Below, piece by piece: positions 19,059-30,385 of a stretch of 64,000 nucleotides of DNA. The number at the start of each line of letters is the position of its first letter. Position 1 is the stretch's first letter. The position numbers and the translations under genes were made by a program. This DNA comes from Carya illinoinensis. Taxonomy: Eukaryota > Streptophyta > Magnoliopsida > Fagales > Juglandaceae. A model generated the notes under the pieces. The model searched no databases. It saw nothing but the letters and a program-made list of their open reading frames with translations, and had not been told where the DNA came from. The DNA lies in assembly GCF_018687715.1 (NCBI RefSeq), contig NC_056752.1, forward strand, positions 39,716,501-39,780,500, written 5' to 3'.

Positions 19059-22000
19059 GAAGAGTCCGTTTGTATGAGTTTTATGCTTGTACTTTGTTTG
19101 ATTCCGGTGCTTCACGATCGTTTGTGTCTTCCACGTTTGCTCGGGTGTGTAACTTGGTCACGGAACCGTTGCCGAAGGCTATGGTAGTGGCGCTACCCGA
19201 TGGCGAGATGGTGTGGTGTTCCAAGGTTGCTTTGGGATGCCCGTTAAATTTTGAGGGAAGGTTTTTGGATGCTGATCTGGTGGTATTCAAGCTGTTGGGT
19301 TTTGATATCATCCTCGGGATGGATTGGCTATACCAATATTCTGCGACTATTAATTGCAGAAGTCGGACAATTAGCTTTCAGCTTCCGGATGGTGATTGTC
19401 TGGAATTCGCGGGGAGTAGATTAAAAGAAAAGCCGATGATTATATCGGCGATACAGGCAAGAAGAGAGATTGCATGGGGAGCGGATGCATTCTTGGTTCA
19501 GATGGTGTCCACGCCGTCTGAGAAGAAGTCCTTGGCAGACATTCCAGTTGTGGAAGAGTTCCCCGATGTGTTTGTGGATGACTTGCCCGGACTACCCCCT
19601 GTTCGAGAGATGGAGTTTGTCATAGATTTGGAACCTGGAGCGGCTCCTGTGCATAAAGCTCCTTATCGCATGGCACCGGCTGAATTGAAAGAGTTGAAGA
19701 CTCAGTTGCAAGAACTGGTAGAGAAGGGATTTATTCAGCCTAGTACGTCGCCGTGGGGTGCACCAGTTTTATTTGTTAAGAAGAAAGATGGAACCCTTCG
19801 TATGTGCATTGACTATCGGGAGTTGAACAAGGTGACCATCAAAAATAAATATCCTCTCCCGCGGATAGATGATTTATTTGACCAACTTCAAGGAGCAGCC
19901 GTGTTCTCTAAGATTGATCTGAGGTCGGGATACTACCAGCTGAGAATCAGAGACCAGGATGTGCCTAAAACTGCTTTCAGGTCGAGGTATGGGCATTATG
20001 AATTTAAGGTGATGCCGTTTGGGTTAGCTAATGCCCCTGCAGCGTTCATGGATTTGATGAATAGGGTGTTTCAACCTTACCTGGATTCCTTTGTGGTAGT
20101 ATTTATCGATGATATACTGATTTATTCCCGAGATGTTGAAGAGCATGTGTATCATCTTAGTCTGGTACTTGAGAAATTGAGAGAGCACCAGTTGTACGCC
20201 AAGCTCAGCAAGTGTGAGTTCTGGTTGGAAGAAGTTAAATTTCTTGGGCATGTAATTTCCCAGGGTGGAGTGGCAGTTGATCCTAGTAAGGTAGAAGCCA
20301 TTTTGTCATGGCCACGCCCAACTACAGTACGCGAGATCAGGAGTTTCTTGGGGCTCGCCGGTTACTACCGAAGGTTTGTAGAGGGTTTTGCTCGCTTATC
20401 CGGACCTCTCACAGCTTTGACTCGGAAGAATACAGAATTTGTTTGGTCAGAGAAATGTGAGAGAAGCTTCCAGGAATTGAAGAACAGGTTGACGACGGCA
20501 CCAGTGTTAGCACTCCCAGAACCGCATAAGCCGTTTGTAGTCTTCAGTGATGCGTCTAAGTTCGGTTTGGGTTGTGTCCTTATGCAGGAAGGACGGGTTG
20601 TAGCCTATGCATCTCGTCAGCTTAAGGACCATGAGAAGAATTATCCGACGCATGATCTAGAGTTGGCTGCGATTGTTTTTGCACTCAAGATCTGGCGGCA
20701 TTTCTTGTATGGGGAAGCTTGTGAGGTATTTACTGATCATAAGAGCTTGAAGCATTTGTTTTCCCAGAAAAATTTGAATATGAGGCAGAGGCGTTGGCTA
20801 GAGCTAATCAGTGACTATCAGTGTGAGATCAAGTACCACCCGGGGAAGGCTAACATAGTTGCTGATGCTTTGAGCCGGAAGTCTCATTTGGAGGATGAAG
20901 CCGAACCGTCAGAAATGGATTCGTTACTTTATGGGATGAGAAGGCTCCTTATAGAGAGTTCGCAGCAAGTAGAGATTTTGTCTTCAGTTCTGGACATTCG
21001 GGTAATAGATTTTGAAGAATTGAAAGCTCTCCAAAGAAAGGATCAGAAGCTGCTGAACATCAGGAAAAGAGTCCGAAAATCTCAAGGGCCGTTGCATTAT
21101 AGCATGGATAGTGATGGGGTACTTCGGTTCCGAGATCGCAGAGTGGTCCCGAAGGACTCAGATTTCAAAGAACGAATCATGGCGGAAGCTCATGCGGCCC
21201 CGTATTCAGTTCATCCCGGCAGTACAAAGATGTATCGTGACTTGAAGAAAAATTACTGGTGGGATGGAATGAAGAAGGACGTTGCCTTATATGTGGAGAA
21301 ATGTCACACGTGTCGTCAGGTAAAGGCTGAGCATCAGAGACCTGCAGGCATGCTCCAACCCCTCCCTATACCTGAGTGGAAGTGGGATGACATCACGATG
21401 GACTTCGTAGTGGGTTTGCCGAGAACGCCTAGTGGGAAGAACTCTGTTTGGGTGATCGTGGACCGGTTAACGAAGAGTGCTCATTTTCTGCCTGTTAACA
21501 ACACCGACTCTTTGGGTAAGTTGACCCGTTTGTATGTCAAGGAGATAGTACGGCTGCATGGCATACCAAAGACTATAGTGTCGGATCGAGACCCGAGGTT
21601 CACATCGCAGTTCTGGAAGAGTTTACAGGCAGCTTTGGGTACTAAGTTGAAGTTCAGCACTGCTTATCACCCGCAGATAGACGGCCAGTCAGAACGCACC
21701 ATTCAGACTCTGGAAGACATGCTGCGAGCATGTGTCCTAGAATTCCAAGGAAGTTGGGAAAATCACTTGCCGCTCATTGAGTTTGCCTACAATAACCGCT
21801 ACCATGCGACCATTCAGATGGCTCCCTATGAAGCTCTTTATGGGAGAAAGTGTAGGTCGCCCTTGTGTTGGGATGAAGTTGGGGAGAGTAGGGTAATTGG
21901 ACCCGAAATAATTCAGGAAATGCAAAGCCAAGTCCGGATCATTAGAGATAAAATGGCGGCAGCTCAGAGTCGCCAGAAAAGCTACGCTGATACCAGGAGG

Positions 22001-22441
22001 AGAGAATTGTCATTTGAAGTTGGTGATTGGGTTTATCTTAAAGTCTCTCCCATGAGAGGTGTTAAGCGTTTTGGTAAGAAAAGGAAACTAGATCCGAGGT
22101 ATGTCGGCCCTTTTCAGATTCTGGAGAGAGTAGGGTCCGTCGCCTATAGAGTTGCCTTGCCAGATTATTTCGGGGATGTTCATGATGTCTTCCACGTATC
22201 ATCCCTGAAGAAGAGCTTTGGGCAGCAAGAGCCTCGCTTCATCGACCCAGCAGGTATTCAGTTGCAACCGGATCTCACTTACGAAGTTGTTCCGTCGCAG
22301 ATTTTGGATTGGAAGGAGCAACAGTTGAGGTCCAAGACGATACCTTTGGTTAAAGTGGCTTGGGGAGATCCGTTAGCTCAAGACTTCTCTTGGGAGCGAG
22401 CAGCGGACACGAGGGAGCAGTACCCGTATTTGTTTGAATGA
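19059..22441 (+). CDS. pol: pol polyprotein (protease, RT, RNase H, integrase, chromodomain), copy B
   Basis: The frame is open from 18998; the mature reading starts at the spliced G|GA codon. Numbered from ATG 18998, it has aspartic protease DSGAS (about residue 35), RT palm FIDD (about 368), RNase H from [10 protein letters not shown] (about 514), integrase HHCC (about 730-775), DDE residues near 801, 861 and 897, then the chromodomain (about 1095-1147, [19 protein letters not shown] onward). The chromodomain places it in the chromoviruses and the tail sequence in the Tekay/Del group. No stop interrupts it. The [10 protein letters not shown] segment has Ile where copy A has Thr, next to the catalytic Glu region. 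Its product would convert packaged RNA to DNA and insert it, with the chromodomain guiding site choice. Confidence 0.94.
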
Positions 22442-22560
22442 AGAAGGTATGTATCTTGTTTTTTTTATCACAGTTGGCTTATGTACGTTTGTGTGGCTTG
22501 GTTTAAGTTGGTGGTGATCTTGCAATTTCGAGGACGAAATTGTTTTTAAGGAGGGGAGGA
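22442..22560 (+). other. 3' untranslated region and polypurine tract, copy B
   Basis: The AAGGAGGGGAGGA tract at 22548-22560 directly abuts the 3' LTR and would prime plus-strand DNA. It is preceded by TTTCGAGGACGAAATT, a block that commonly precedes the PPT in Tekay-like elements. Confidence 0.92.
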
Positions 22561-24726
22561 TGTGATGACCCGTTTTGAGTGTATTTTCGCTGAAATATTT
22601 GTTTTTATTTTAATTAATATATTAGCTATTTATTTTAATTTATTTGCGTTTTAAAAAAATGGGTTTTTAACTTAATTTAGTTTATTTGATGTTGTGTTTT
22701 TTTTTAGTTGTTTTGTGGTTTTTAATCTTTTTGGCGGGTTAGTTTTGCTTCCCGAAAAGAGGATTGGACCTCCTCTTTTCCCTACATCTTTTTCCTTTTT
22801 CCTCTTTTTCCTTTTTCTTTTCCCTTCTTTTCCTTTTTCCTTCTTTTTTCTTTTTTTTCTTTTCTTTCTCTCCTCTCCCGCTCGACCGAACCCCCCCCCC
22901 GTGCTCTCTCTCTCTCTCTCCTCCCTCTCCCCCCGCGTCGTCTCTCTCTCTCCTCCGGCCCAGCGCCGTCCGGCCACCAACTGGACCCCCACCGGTCCCA
23001 AAAGTTCCCCCTCCCTCCGGCGCACCACCCCTCCGAAAGCCACCCCCAACCGGCCGGCCATTTGGCCGGTAAAAGCCCAACAAGCACCCACGGATTTCAC
23101 TCCGATCCGCCGCCGTCGCCCCACCTCCGGCCACCATTTCTTCACCACTTCATCACCGGCCTCTTGCCGTCCTAACCCACCCATTTCCGGCCTCCAACGA
23201 CCACCGGAGCAGCTCCCACGAGCTTGTTTTCCGATTTGCTCTTTTTGGCCATTTCCGGCCATTCCGCCGCCACCCACGGCCGTCCGTCACTTCCTTTAGC
23301 TTCACGACCATCCCTTGACCATCCCCCATCAATCTCGTGTCCTAGTTTGTCCCCGTTCAAAAGTGGGTTTTTCAGACCCACGGCCACAGTGAATTTTCAT
23401 TGTGACGTTGCTGTTTTTCCGCCGCTTGCAACGCCGCTTGTTTTCTAAAATTGCCGTATAGCGCTGTAAGTATTTTCCAAACCCTATTTTCAGATTTTAA
23501 TATATATTGCTCATACAAATATTTTACTGTTGTTGGTTGTTGATTCCGGACTGAGTCCGAGGAGTTTCGGGGGTCGGATGGATGGAGGACGGAGTTGTCT
23601 GTTTAATTGTTTATGTTGGTTGGTTATTTTATCATGCATTGATTTGGCATTTCATGGTGCATGCATGTGTGTTTTTGTTCACGTGTGAAAAGCCTGTGTA
23701 TTGGCGTGAGTGGTTTTACGGGTGCGTGTGTATCACGAGCCCAAGCCGGGATGGGTTATTATCTCGGTGGAGCTCCTCTGGTCACTCGGGAGCGGAATAA
23801 ACTGAGTGATGTCCCCTGAGTCGTCGAGAGAGACGACGGGAGCGGGGCTAGGGGATGCTTGGCTACGAACGCACCGGGCGCGGAACCGGGCATCGCCCTA
23901 CTCACCGACTCCGTGGCCCTTCGCTGGCGAGGGCTAGAGGATGCTTGGCTACGCACGCGCGGGAGGCGCGGAACTGGGCATCGCTCGTTAGGTGTCACAT
24001 GCGTGGTGGTACTCTACGGTGTGACACTGGAGTCAGGGTGTGCGGATGACCCCTAGGGGAGGTCATGGTGCATACGGTTAAAATTGGATAATGGTTTATG
24101 AGGCCAAATGGGACTTTTGGCGTGGGGCCAGATGGACTTCTGGCGAGATATTGGGCCGGATGGACTTCCGGCGAGATATTGGGCCAAATGGACTTTTGGC
24201 GGCCAAATGTGACTTTTGGCATGTTTTTCAGAAAGGATATGCTTTTGGGCCAAATGGGTTTTTGGCGTGTGTGGAAAACTTGGGTTTTTGTGGGCTTTGT
24301 GCATTGGGCATGTTTCATGCATCTTGTATGAGTTTTATGTGTTTTTATCTGGTAGTGTTTGGGTTTTACTTACCTGCGGTACCATTCGTGGTTCCGTAGC
24401 TTTTGGTGCAGAGTTAGAGGACGAAGAGGAGGAGGCTGAGCCCGAGGATGCGGCTCCGCCGGGTTGCTGATGCTATCTTTATATTTGTTTAAAACTGTAG
24501 TCGTGTTTTGTAATATTTATCTATGTACGTTTTAAACAGCTTGTATTACGTTAAGAAAAATTCTGGTACTTAGTTATGACTTTCTTAATCCGCTGCGAGT
24601 TTCTCTGTACACATCTGTTGCCTTGCACACACTCGGCACCCGACGATGGGATGGTGACCTTGGTTGTCACCATCCGGACGTCTCAATTTCCCCGTGTTCG
24701 GGCGTGGGGATTTTGGGGGCGTCACA
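22561..24726 (+). repeat. 3' LTR of chromovirus copy B
   Basis: The LTR is 2166 bp, nearly identical to the 5' LTR. Differences are scattered, mostly transitions (for example 23089 region GGCCGG versus GGCCTG, 24660 CCTTGG versus CCGGGT), plus length changes in C and CT runs. It ends at CACA 24726 and is followed by TSD GTATA at 24727-24731. Confidence 0.95.
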
Positions 24727-24731
24727 GTATA

Positions 24732-25417
24732 CTAGAATTTGGTGTACTAGATTGTAATAATAATGTATAGCCCTTTGGACTAGTAATGAGAGCCTGTGGC
24801 TCTAATGTTGTTTTCATTAATTTATAATGGATTCTATATACTACAGTTAAAGGATGTGATCCTTTCATCATATGATAGCCATTTATTTTAATAGTTAATG
24901 TTAAGGCATGTAGAATATTAGAGTCAAATAATGAGAGTGAATAATTAGGATAACAGTTAAAATATACTGGGCCTTGGAATAAACTAGATTCAACCATGCC
25001 AAGTAATGAATCATGGAAATTATAATGTCTTCCATCTCTTAAACAGAGTAATACTGAAGCATTTAGTCCATTTCTGGTAAGTGGTTTTACAGCCACTTGT
25101 ACTAATCCAATATGTATAAATGAATATTTCTGTTCCTTGTGGTGTTTAATGGCTTCTTTTGTTAATAGTTGTAATGATTCATAATCATTATTTAGGCTAA
25201 TAGTCTTTTCTACTGTTTTAATTGTATAATTTGTAAGGAATGATAATTTTGAAGAAAAAGTTGAATATTTATATATTTGGTTTTTAGGTACATTAGGAAT
25301 TGTCCAATCTTGTAAATTTCTTTCTATGTCTATAATACTATAATCTTCTTGATTTACATTTTCAGTTTCTAAAGGTGTGTTAACCGTAGATGTTTCAGGT
25401 TTGAATAAAAAATTCAT
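24732..25417 (-). pseudogene. movement protein (30K superfamily), EPRV-2, split by copy B
   Basis: The ATG at 25417 (MNFLFKPE) is the counterpart of the EPRV-1 start at 6635; an upstream in-frame ATG exists at 25501 but adds only a poorly conserved leader. The conserved 30K core with LCLRDGRHYNF is intact. The frame enters the chromovirus LTR at 24731 and resumes at 15256. It is mostly identical to EPRV-1 with scattered substitutions. The role in the virus would be plasmodesmatal transport; here it is disrupted by insertion. Confidence 0.82.
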
Positions 25418-25650
25418 TGAAATAGAATTTTTATGCAAAGAGTTCCTATATAAAAGAGAAATAAGTAGATTAAGATCTTGAGGGAACACCACCGGGACCA
25501 CCCTTAAAGCCTCCTTGGCAAGATTGGGCTGACCAACAGATTTTCATGGCTTACCATCACAAGATTCTCAGTATACTCTATTTTCTTTTATGTAGGTTAC
25601 CGTTGATAAAATTCTATACCAACGAATTTTTACTCTTTTTTTTTTTTTTT

Positions 25651-25860
25651 TTATAAAGCAAGAATACTTAGGTGATTTTTTAAACTTTTAATTTCAGATC
25701 TTAAGAAGTTACAGTGATCTTCTAATTCTTCTATTACAGCTTGCCTACTTCTATATACGTGATATCTTTCCATCATTGAGCAATAATCTAGTTTCATTAA
25801 TAATTGTTTTTCTTTAAGATGTTTTATCCTTTCTTGTAAATTTTTTAATTCAAGTCTCAA
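25651..25860 (-). CDS. short coiled-coil ORF in the pararetroviral leader region
   Basis: This 69-codon frame, between the leader and the movement protein, is almost entirely heptad-like helix rich in Leu, Glu and Lys (LKNLQERIKHLKEKQLL, then EELEDHCNFLRSEIKSL). Some caulimovirids encode a small coiled-coil virion-associated protein. The position and composition would fit, but I see no decisive motif. The frame is open upstream without an ATG to about 25911, so the start is uncertain. It might be a remnant of a longer leader ORF. Confidence 0.45.
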   Translation of the reverse strand: MRLELKNLQERIKHLKEKQLLMKLDYCSMMERYHVYRSRQAVIEELEDHCNFLRSEIKSLKNHLSILAL

Positions 25861-25970
25861 ATTATATTCTAAACAATTTAATTCATAGCGATCACGGAAA
25901 CCAATATTATCACCAGGATATATATAATATATATATAATAGCTAATCTAATAGATATATTAACAGATAAT

Positions 25971-25996
25971 TTTGTAGGTGATCCTTCCCAATTTAA
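25971..25996 (+). repeat. inverted 26-bp piece of the viral capsid region at the integration edge
   Basis: TTTTGTAGGTGATCCTTCCC and the next six bases are the exact reverse complement of 13577-13602, inside the EPRV-2 capsid segment. The piece sits directly between the terminal leader overlap and TA-rich DNA, as expected for filler captured during end joining. Confidence 0.85.
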
Positions 25997-26756
25997 CTAT
26001 AAAATATATATAATATATACTATAGTTACTCTAGTATTAACTATAATATATATAGTAACTTTATATATTAAAACATAAATACTTTATAAATATTAATTTT
26101 CTAAATAATATATTAGTCTTAATATATTTATATATATAATAGGTTAGTATAATATATATATATATCATAGTTATATATATTATATGTAAATGACTTTAAT
26201 ATACTACTATAGTCCATATATATATTGTTGGATATATATATACACTACTATATACTATAATATAGTATATATTTGTAGTATATATACTATATTACTATAC
26301 AAGTAGTAAATATACTATATAATATACTAGTAGCATATTATATCTATAATATATACTATATAATATAGATACTATATAGTATAGTTATTATATATAGATA
26401 ATATACTATATAATACTTATACTATATTATCTAATAACTATGTTACTTTAATATAGTTATTAGATATACTATAATATCTACTATTATACTAGTATAATAT
26501 ACAATTAGTACTATATACTATATTACATATATACTTATTATAACTATAATATATAATATAGTTATTATATTATAGTTATAATATAATAATATATTTTATT
26601 ATTATTAGTTAATAATAATATTATAATATATATATAGTACTTTTTTATATAATAGTTATGTTATATATATTATAATTGGTACAAATTATATATTAAATAA
26701 TATATTAAATATTATAATTTAATATTTAAATTATTTATTAATTATACTAACTTCTA
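25997..26756. repeat. TA-rich low-complexity DNA
   Basis: About 760 bp consist nearly only of A and T in irregular TATATA, TACTATA and ATTAGT-like patterns, with no ORF or recognised element. Together with the TA-rich hairpin at 8623-8880 it brackets EPRV-2. Integration of plant pararetroviruses into TA-dinucleotide-rich DNA is known from rice, so this may be the original target. Confidence 0.8.
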
Positions 26757-26782
26757 TTATGTAAAAATGAAATAATCTAATT

Positions 26783-27045
26783 TACGTTCGAACCTTATTA
26801 AATAACGTTCTGATGTAATAATAAATTTGGAGGAAATTTTTCCGCTGAAACCAAAAATTAACAGTACGTTTGAACGTTTAGTATAACGTTCGAACATGAT
26901 GAGCAAATCCGTAGGCAGGAGAATTGTACGTTCGAACGTACTGTATAAATGATAGGCGAGATAATTATACGTTCGAACGTTACTGTGTGAACGTTCGATG
27001 GGTAAATTAACGTTCGAACGTTTCATTAATGAACGTCTGAACGTT
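26783..27045 (+). repeat. left subterminal repeats of the CACTA element
   Basis: At least eight copies of ACGTTCGAACGT or close variants occur in 260 bp, in both phases of the palindrome. Similar copies stud 45229-45700 near the right end. Subterminal repeats of this kind bind the second (TNPA-like) protein of En/Spm elements. Confidence 0.7.
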
Positions 27046-27123
27046 AATTCTATAACAATCAAAATATAAAACTTTCACACACGGAAAAACAGAGTCATTT
27101 CTGCTTTCAGCATGAGTGAAATT

Positions 27124-27124
<1 letters not shown>

Positions 27125-27180
<56 letters not shown>

Positions 27181-27243
27181 AGAGAGAGGGAGAGAAGAAA
27201 TGGAGAGTTAGAGTGAGAGAGGGAGTGAGAGAGAGTTAGTGTA
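27125..27243. repeat. GA microsatellite and degenerate GA-rich leader
   Basis: A perfect (GA)n run of about 50 bp at 27126-27175 is followed by degenerate GAGAGAGGGAGAGA sequence. It lies between the subterminal repeats and the solo LTR, where the transcribed leader of the CACTA gene might begin. Confidence 0.8.
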
Positions 27244-27293
27244 AGAGAGAGTTTGCAAAGGCTTTTTTTATGCATTAAGGTAATAAAAGTTTT

Positions 27294-29469
27294 TGTGACG
27301 CCCCCAAAATCCCCACGCCCGAACACGGGGAAATTGAGACGTCCGGATGGTGACACCCCGGGTCACCATCCCATCGACGGGTGCCGAGTGTGTGCAAGGC
27401 AGCAATTGTGTACAGAGAGACACGCAGCGGATAAGAAAGTCATAACTAAGTACCAGAATTTTTCTTAACGTAATACAAGCTGTTTAAAACGTACATAAAT
27501 AAAATATTACAAAACACAAATACAGTTTTAAACAAATAAAAAGATAACATCAGCAACCCGGCGGAGCCGCATCCTCGGGCTCAGCCTCTTCCTCCTCATC
27601 CTCAACTCCTGCACCAAAAGCTACGGAACCACAAATGGTTCCGCAGGTAAGTAAAACCCCAAACACTACCAGATAAAAACACATATAACTCAAACAAGAT
27701 GCATGAAACATGCCCAATGCACAAAGCCCAAAAACACCAGTTTTCCACACACGCCAAAAACCCACTTGGCCCAAAAACATATCCATTCCGAAAAACACGC
27801 CAAAAGTCACATTTGGCCGCCAAAAGTCCCTTTGGCCCAATATCTCGCCGGAAGTCCATCCGGCCCAATATCTCGCCAGAAGTCCATCTGGCCCACGCCA
27901 AAAGTCACATTTGGCCTCATAAACCATTATCCAATTTTAACCGTATGCACCATGACCTCCCCTAGGAGTCATCCGCACACCCTGGCTCCAGTGTCACACC
28001 GCAGAGTACCACCACGCATGTGACACCTAACAAGCGATGCCCAGTTCCGCGCCCCGCGCGTGCGTAGCCAAGCAACCTCTAGCCCTCGCCAGCGAAGGGC
28101 CACGGAGTCGGTGAGTAGGGCGATGCCCGGTTCCATGCCCGGCACGTTCGTAGCCAAGCATCCCCTAGTCCCGCTCCCGTCATCTCTCTCGATAACTCAG
28201 GGGACATCACTCAGTTTATTCCGCTCCCGAGTGACCAGAGGAGCTCCACCGAGATAATAACCCATCCCGGCTTGGGCTCGTGATACACACGCACCCGTAA
28301 AACCAGTCACGCCAATACACAGGCTTTTCACACAATCCCACAAACACACGTGCATGCACCATGAAATGCCAAATCAATGCATATTAAAATAATCCAACAA
28401 TATAAATCAATAAAACAAGTAACTCCGTCCTCCATCCATCCGACCCCCGAAACTCCTCGGACTCAGTCCGGAATCAACAACCAACAACAGATATTTATGG
28501 AATGAGCAATATATATTTAAATCTGAAAATAGGGTTTGGAAAATACTTACAGCGCTATACGGCAATTTTAGAAAACAAGCGGCGTTGCAAGCGGCGGAAA
28601 AACAGCAACGTCACAGTGAAAATTCATTGTGGCCGTGGGTCTGAAAAAACTCACTTTTGAACGGGGACAAACTAGGACACGGGATTGATAGGGAATGGTC
28701 TAGAGGTGGTTGTGAAGCTATTGGAAGTGACGGACGGCCGTGGGTGGCGGCGGAATGGCCGGAAATGGCCGAAAATGGCAAATCGAAAAACAAGCTCGTG
28801 GGAGCTGCTCCGGTGGTCGATGGAGGCCGGAAATGGGTGGGTTAGGACGGCAAGGGACCGGTGATGAAGTGGTGAAGAAATGGTGGCCGGAGGTGGAGCG
28901 ACGGCGGCGGATCGGAGCAAAATCCGTGCGCCTTTGTTGAGCTTTTTCCGGCCAAATGGCCGGCCGGTTGGGGGTGGGTTTTGGAGGGAAGGTAGACCGG
29001 AAGGAGAGGAAGAGAATGGGACCGGTGGGAGGCCGAACGGTGGCCGGACGGCGGCGGTAGGGGCTGGGGAAGGTTGACGCCGGCGTGAGGGAGAGAGAGA
29101 GAAGAGAGAGAGTGCACGGGGGGGGTCCGAGTCGGGGGAGAGAGGAGAGAGAAAAGAAAGAGAAAAAAAGAAAAAGAAGAAAAAAGAAAAGAAGGGAAAA
29201 AGAAAAAAGGAAAAAGAAAAAAAGAAAAAAAGAAAAAAAGATGTGAAAAGAAATGAGGTCCAGTCCTCACTCCGGGAAAAGAAACAAACCGCCAAAAAGA
29301 TTAAAACCACAAAAACAACTAAAAGAAATAAAACACAACCTCAAATAAATTAAAATAAATTAAAAACCGACTTTAAAAACGCAATTAAAATAAAATAAAA
29401 TATCTGATATATTAATTAAAATAAAAACAATTATTTCAGCGAAAATACACTTAAAAGCGGGTCATCACA
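27294..29469 (-). repeat. solo LTR of the chromovirus family, TSD GTTTT
   Basis: This is an inverted, complete LTR (TGTGACGCCCCC... to ...GGGTCATCACA, 2176 bp) flanked by GTTTT at 27289-27293 and 29470-29474. Solo LTRs arise by recombination between the two LTRs of a full element. It carries the minisatellite and the donor-like AATACTTACAGCGC site (28543-28556). The target is the GA-rich leader of the CACTA element. Confidence 0.93.
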
Positions 29470-29474
29470 GTTTT

Positions 29475-30237
29475 TCTATTTTATTTGTAATTTACATGAT
29501 ATTTTTCAATGTTTTTTTATATATATTTAACTAACTAATATTGTGTATTTTTTGAAGGATCATTTGTTGGGAATTGTTGAAAATTTGTGATTTTTGAAGA
29601 GGAATTTATTTTGAGCACAAGGTATATATACTAAACTCTATTGTTACATTTTTATTGTGGATTTAATTTGTGATATGGATTGTGTTGTTTGGATGAATTA
29701 AAATGAAAAATTGTTGTTATTGAATATGTTTATTCTTAATGTGATAATGTTTTAGTATAGTGTATGGTGTTAAATAATAATTATTTGTGAATTTATGTGT
29801 TTATTTTAGTAATATGTTGTGATTAAAGAATATATATAACAATTTCGATAAAAATAAATAGTGTGATTATTTGTTGTGCATAGTAGATATTATAATATAA
29901 TGGGAGGACAATATGCAATATATATAGTATATTTGAATAGTTACGATAATTATAAGTTATAATATTATTTACAACTATTATCGAGATAATTAGTTAAATA
30001 AATAATATAATAAATATTATATAAATATAAGTGTCAATTATAAGGCATAATTATATAGTAAGAATTAAAATTCATATTAGTAAAATTATCAATAAATAAG
30101 TATCTATATTATATATTAACAATTATTAAAAATTATAATTATAAATAATAATTCCTAAAAATCTAATAGCTCAATAATAACAAATATTTTACCTAATAAT
30201 ATATTGTATAGTGTTATTAGTATCAATCCCTAATAAT
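29475..30237 (+). other. CACTA internal AT-rich non-coding sequence
   Basis: About 760 bp of AT-rich DNA lies between the solo LTR and the LINE. It starts with TTTTTGAAGGATCATTTGTT-like leader sequence and becomes low-complexity AT DNA. It continues at 36084 after the LINE. No ORF is seen; it probably represents the 5' leader or first intron of the transposase gene. Confidence 0.5.
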
Positions 30238-30385
30238 AATTATCAAGTAATTTTTTTTTTTTTTTTTTTTTTTGAAAAAAGTCAGGACCCCATGTACGAG
30301 AGGAGCCCCTATCCCAATTTTATTAAAAAAACCCTCACTTTTGGCGGAGGAATACCTTTAAATACAAATCCCACCCAACAAAAAA

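Larger units (their letters stand above)
15257..24726 (+). mobile_element. near-intact Ty3/gypsy chromovirus (Tekay/Del-like), copy B
   Basis: This is a complete 9470-bp LTR retrotransposon: 5' LTR 15257-17417, PBS 17420-17431, gag, candidate intron, pol with chromodomain, PPT 22548-22560, 3' LTR 22561-24726. It is flanked by the perfect 5-bp TSD GTATA. Both LTRs begin TGTGATGACC and end GCGTCACA. I count roughly twenty single-base differences between them over 2.16 kb, so insertion was recent. It sits in the movement-protein region of EPRV-2. The only coding lesion I find is one TAG in gag (18105-18107). Mobilisation by sister copies remains possible because PBS, PPT and LTR ends look intact. 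Confidence 0.96.
8847..25970 (-). mobile_element. endogenous pararetrovirus EPRV-2, full genome circle interrupted by chromovirus copy B
   Basis: Read on the minus strand from 25970 the order is leader, short coiled-coil ORF, movement protein, linker, capsid with zinc knuckle, aspartic protease, RT, RNase H remnant, a second ORF, promoter, poly(A) signal, leader. A 58-bp leader segment (25913-25970) is repeated in the same orientation at 8847-8904. The integrated molecule is therefore one circle opened in the leader with a short terminal overlap. Subtracting the 9475-bp insertion (copy B plus one TSD) and the overlap leaves 7591 bp, within the usual caulimovirid range. Several in-frame stops, frameshifts and an RNase H deletion make it defective. 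Confidence 0.85.

Noticed and set aside
25880..25915. Search for a tRNA-Met primer site in the pararetroviral leader
   Set aside because: No TGGTATCAGAGC-like match was found on the minus strand near either end of EPRV-2, so I make no PBS call.
26160..26300. CACTACTA text in the TA-rich region as a CACTA left end
   Set aside because: The match is too short and lies in TA repeats; no subterminal repeats adjoin it and it does not match the right terminus CACTACAACAAAAATAGG.
27253..27468. 71-codon plus frame across the solo LTR start
   Set aside because: It crosses the boundary of an inverted LTR, is not conserved in other copies and has no recognised domain.
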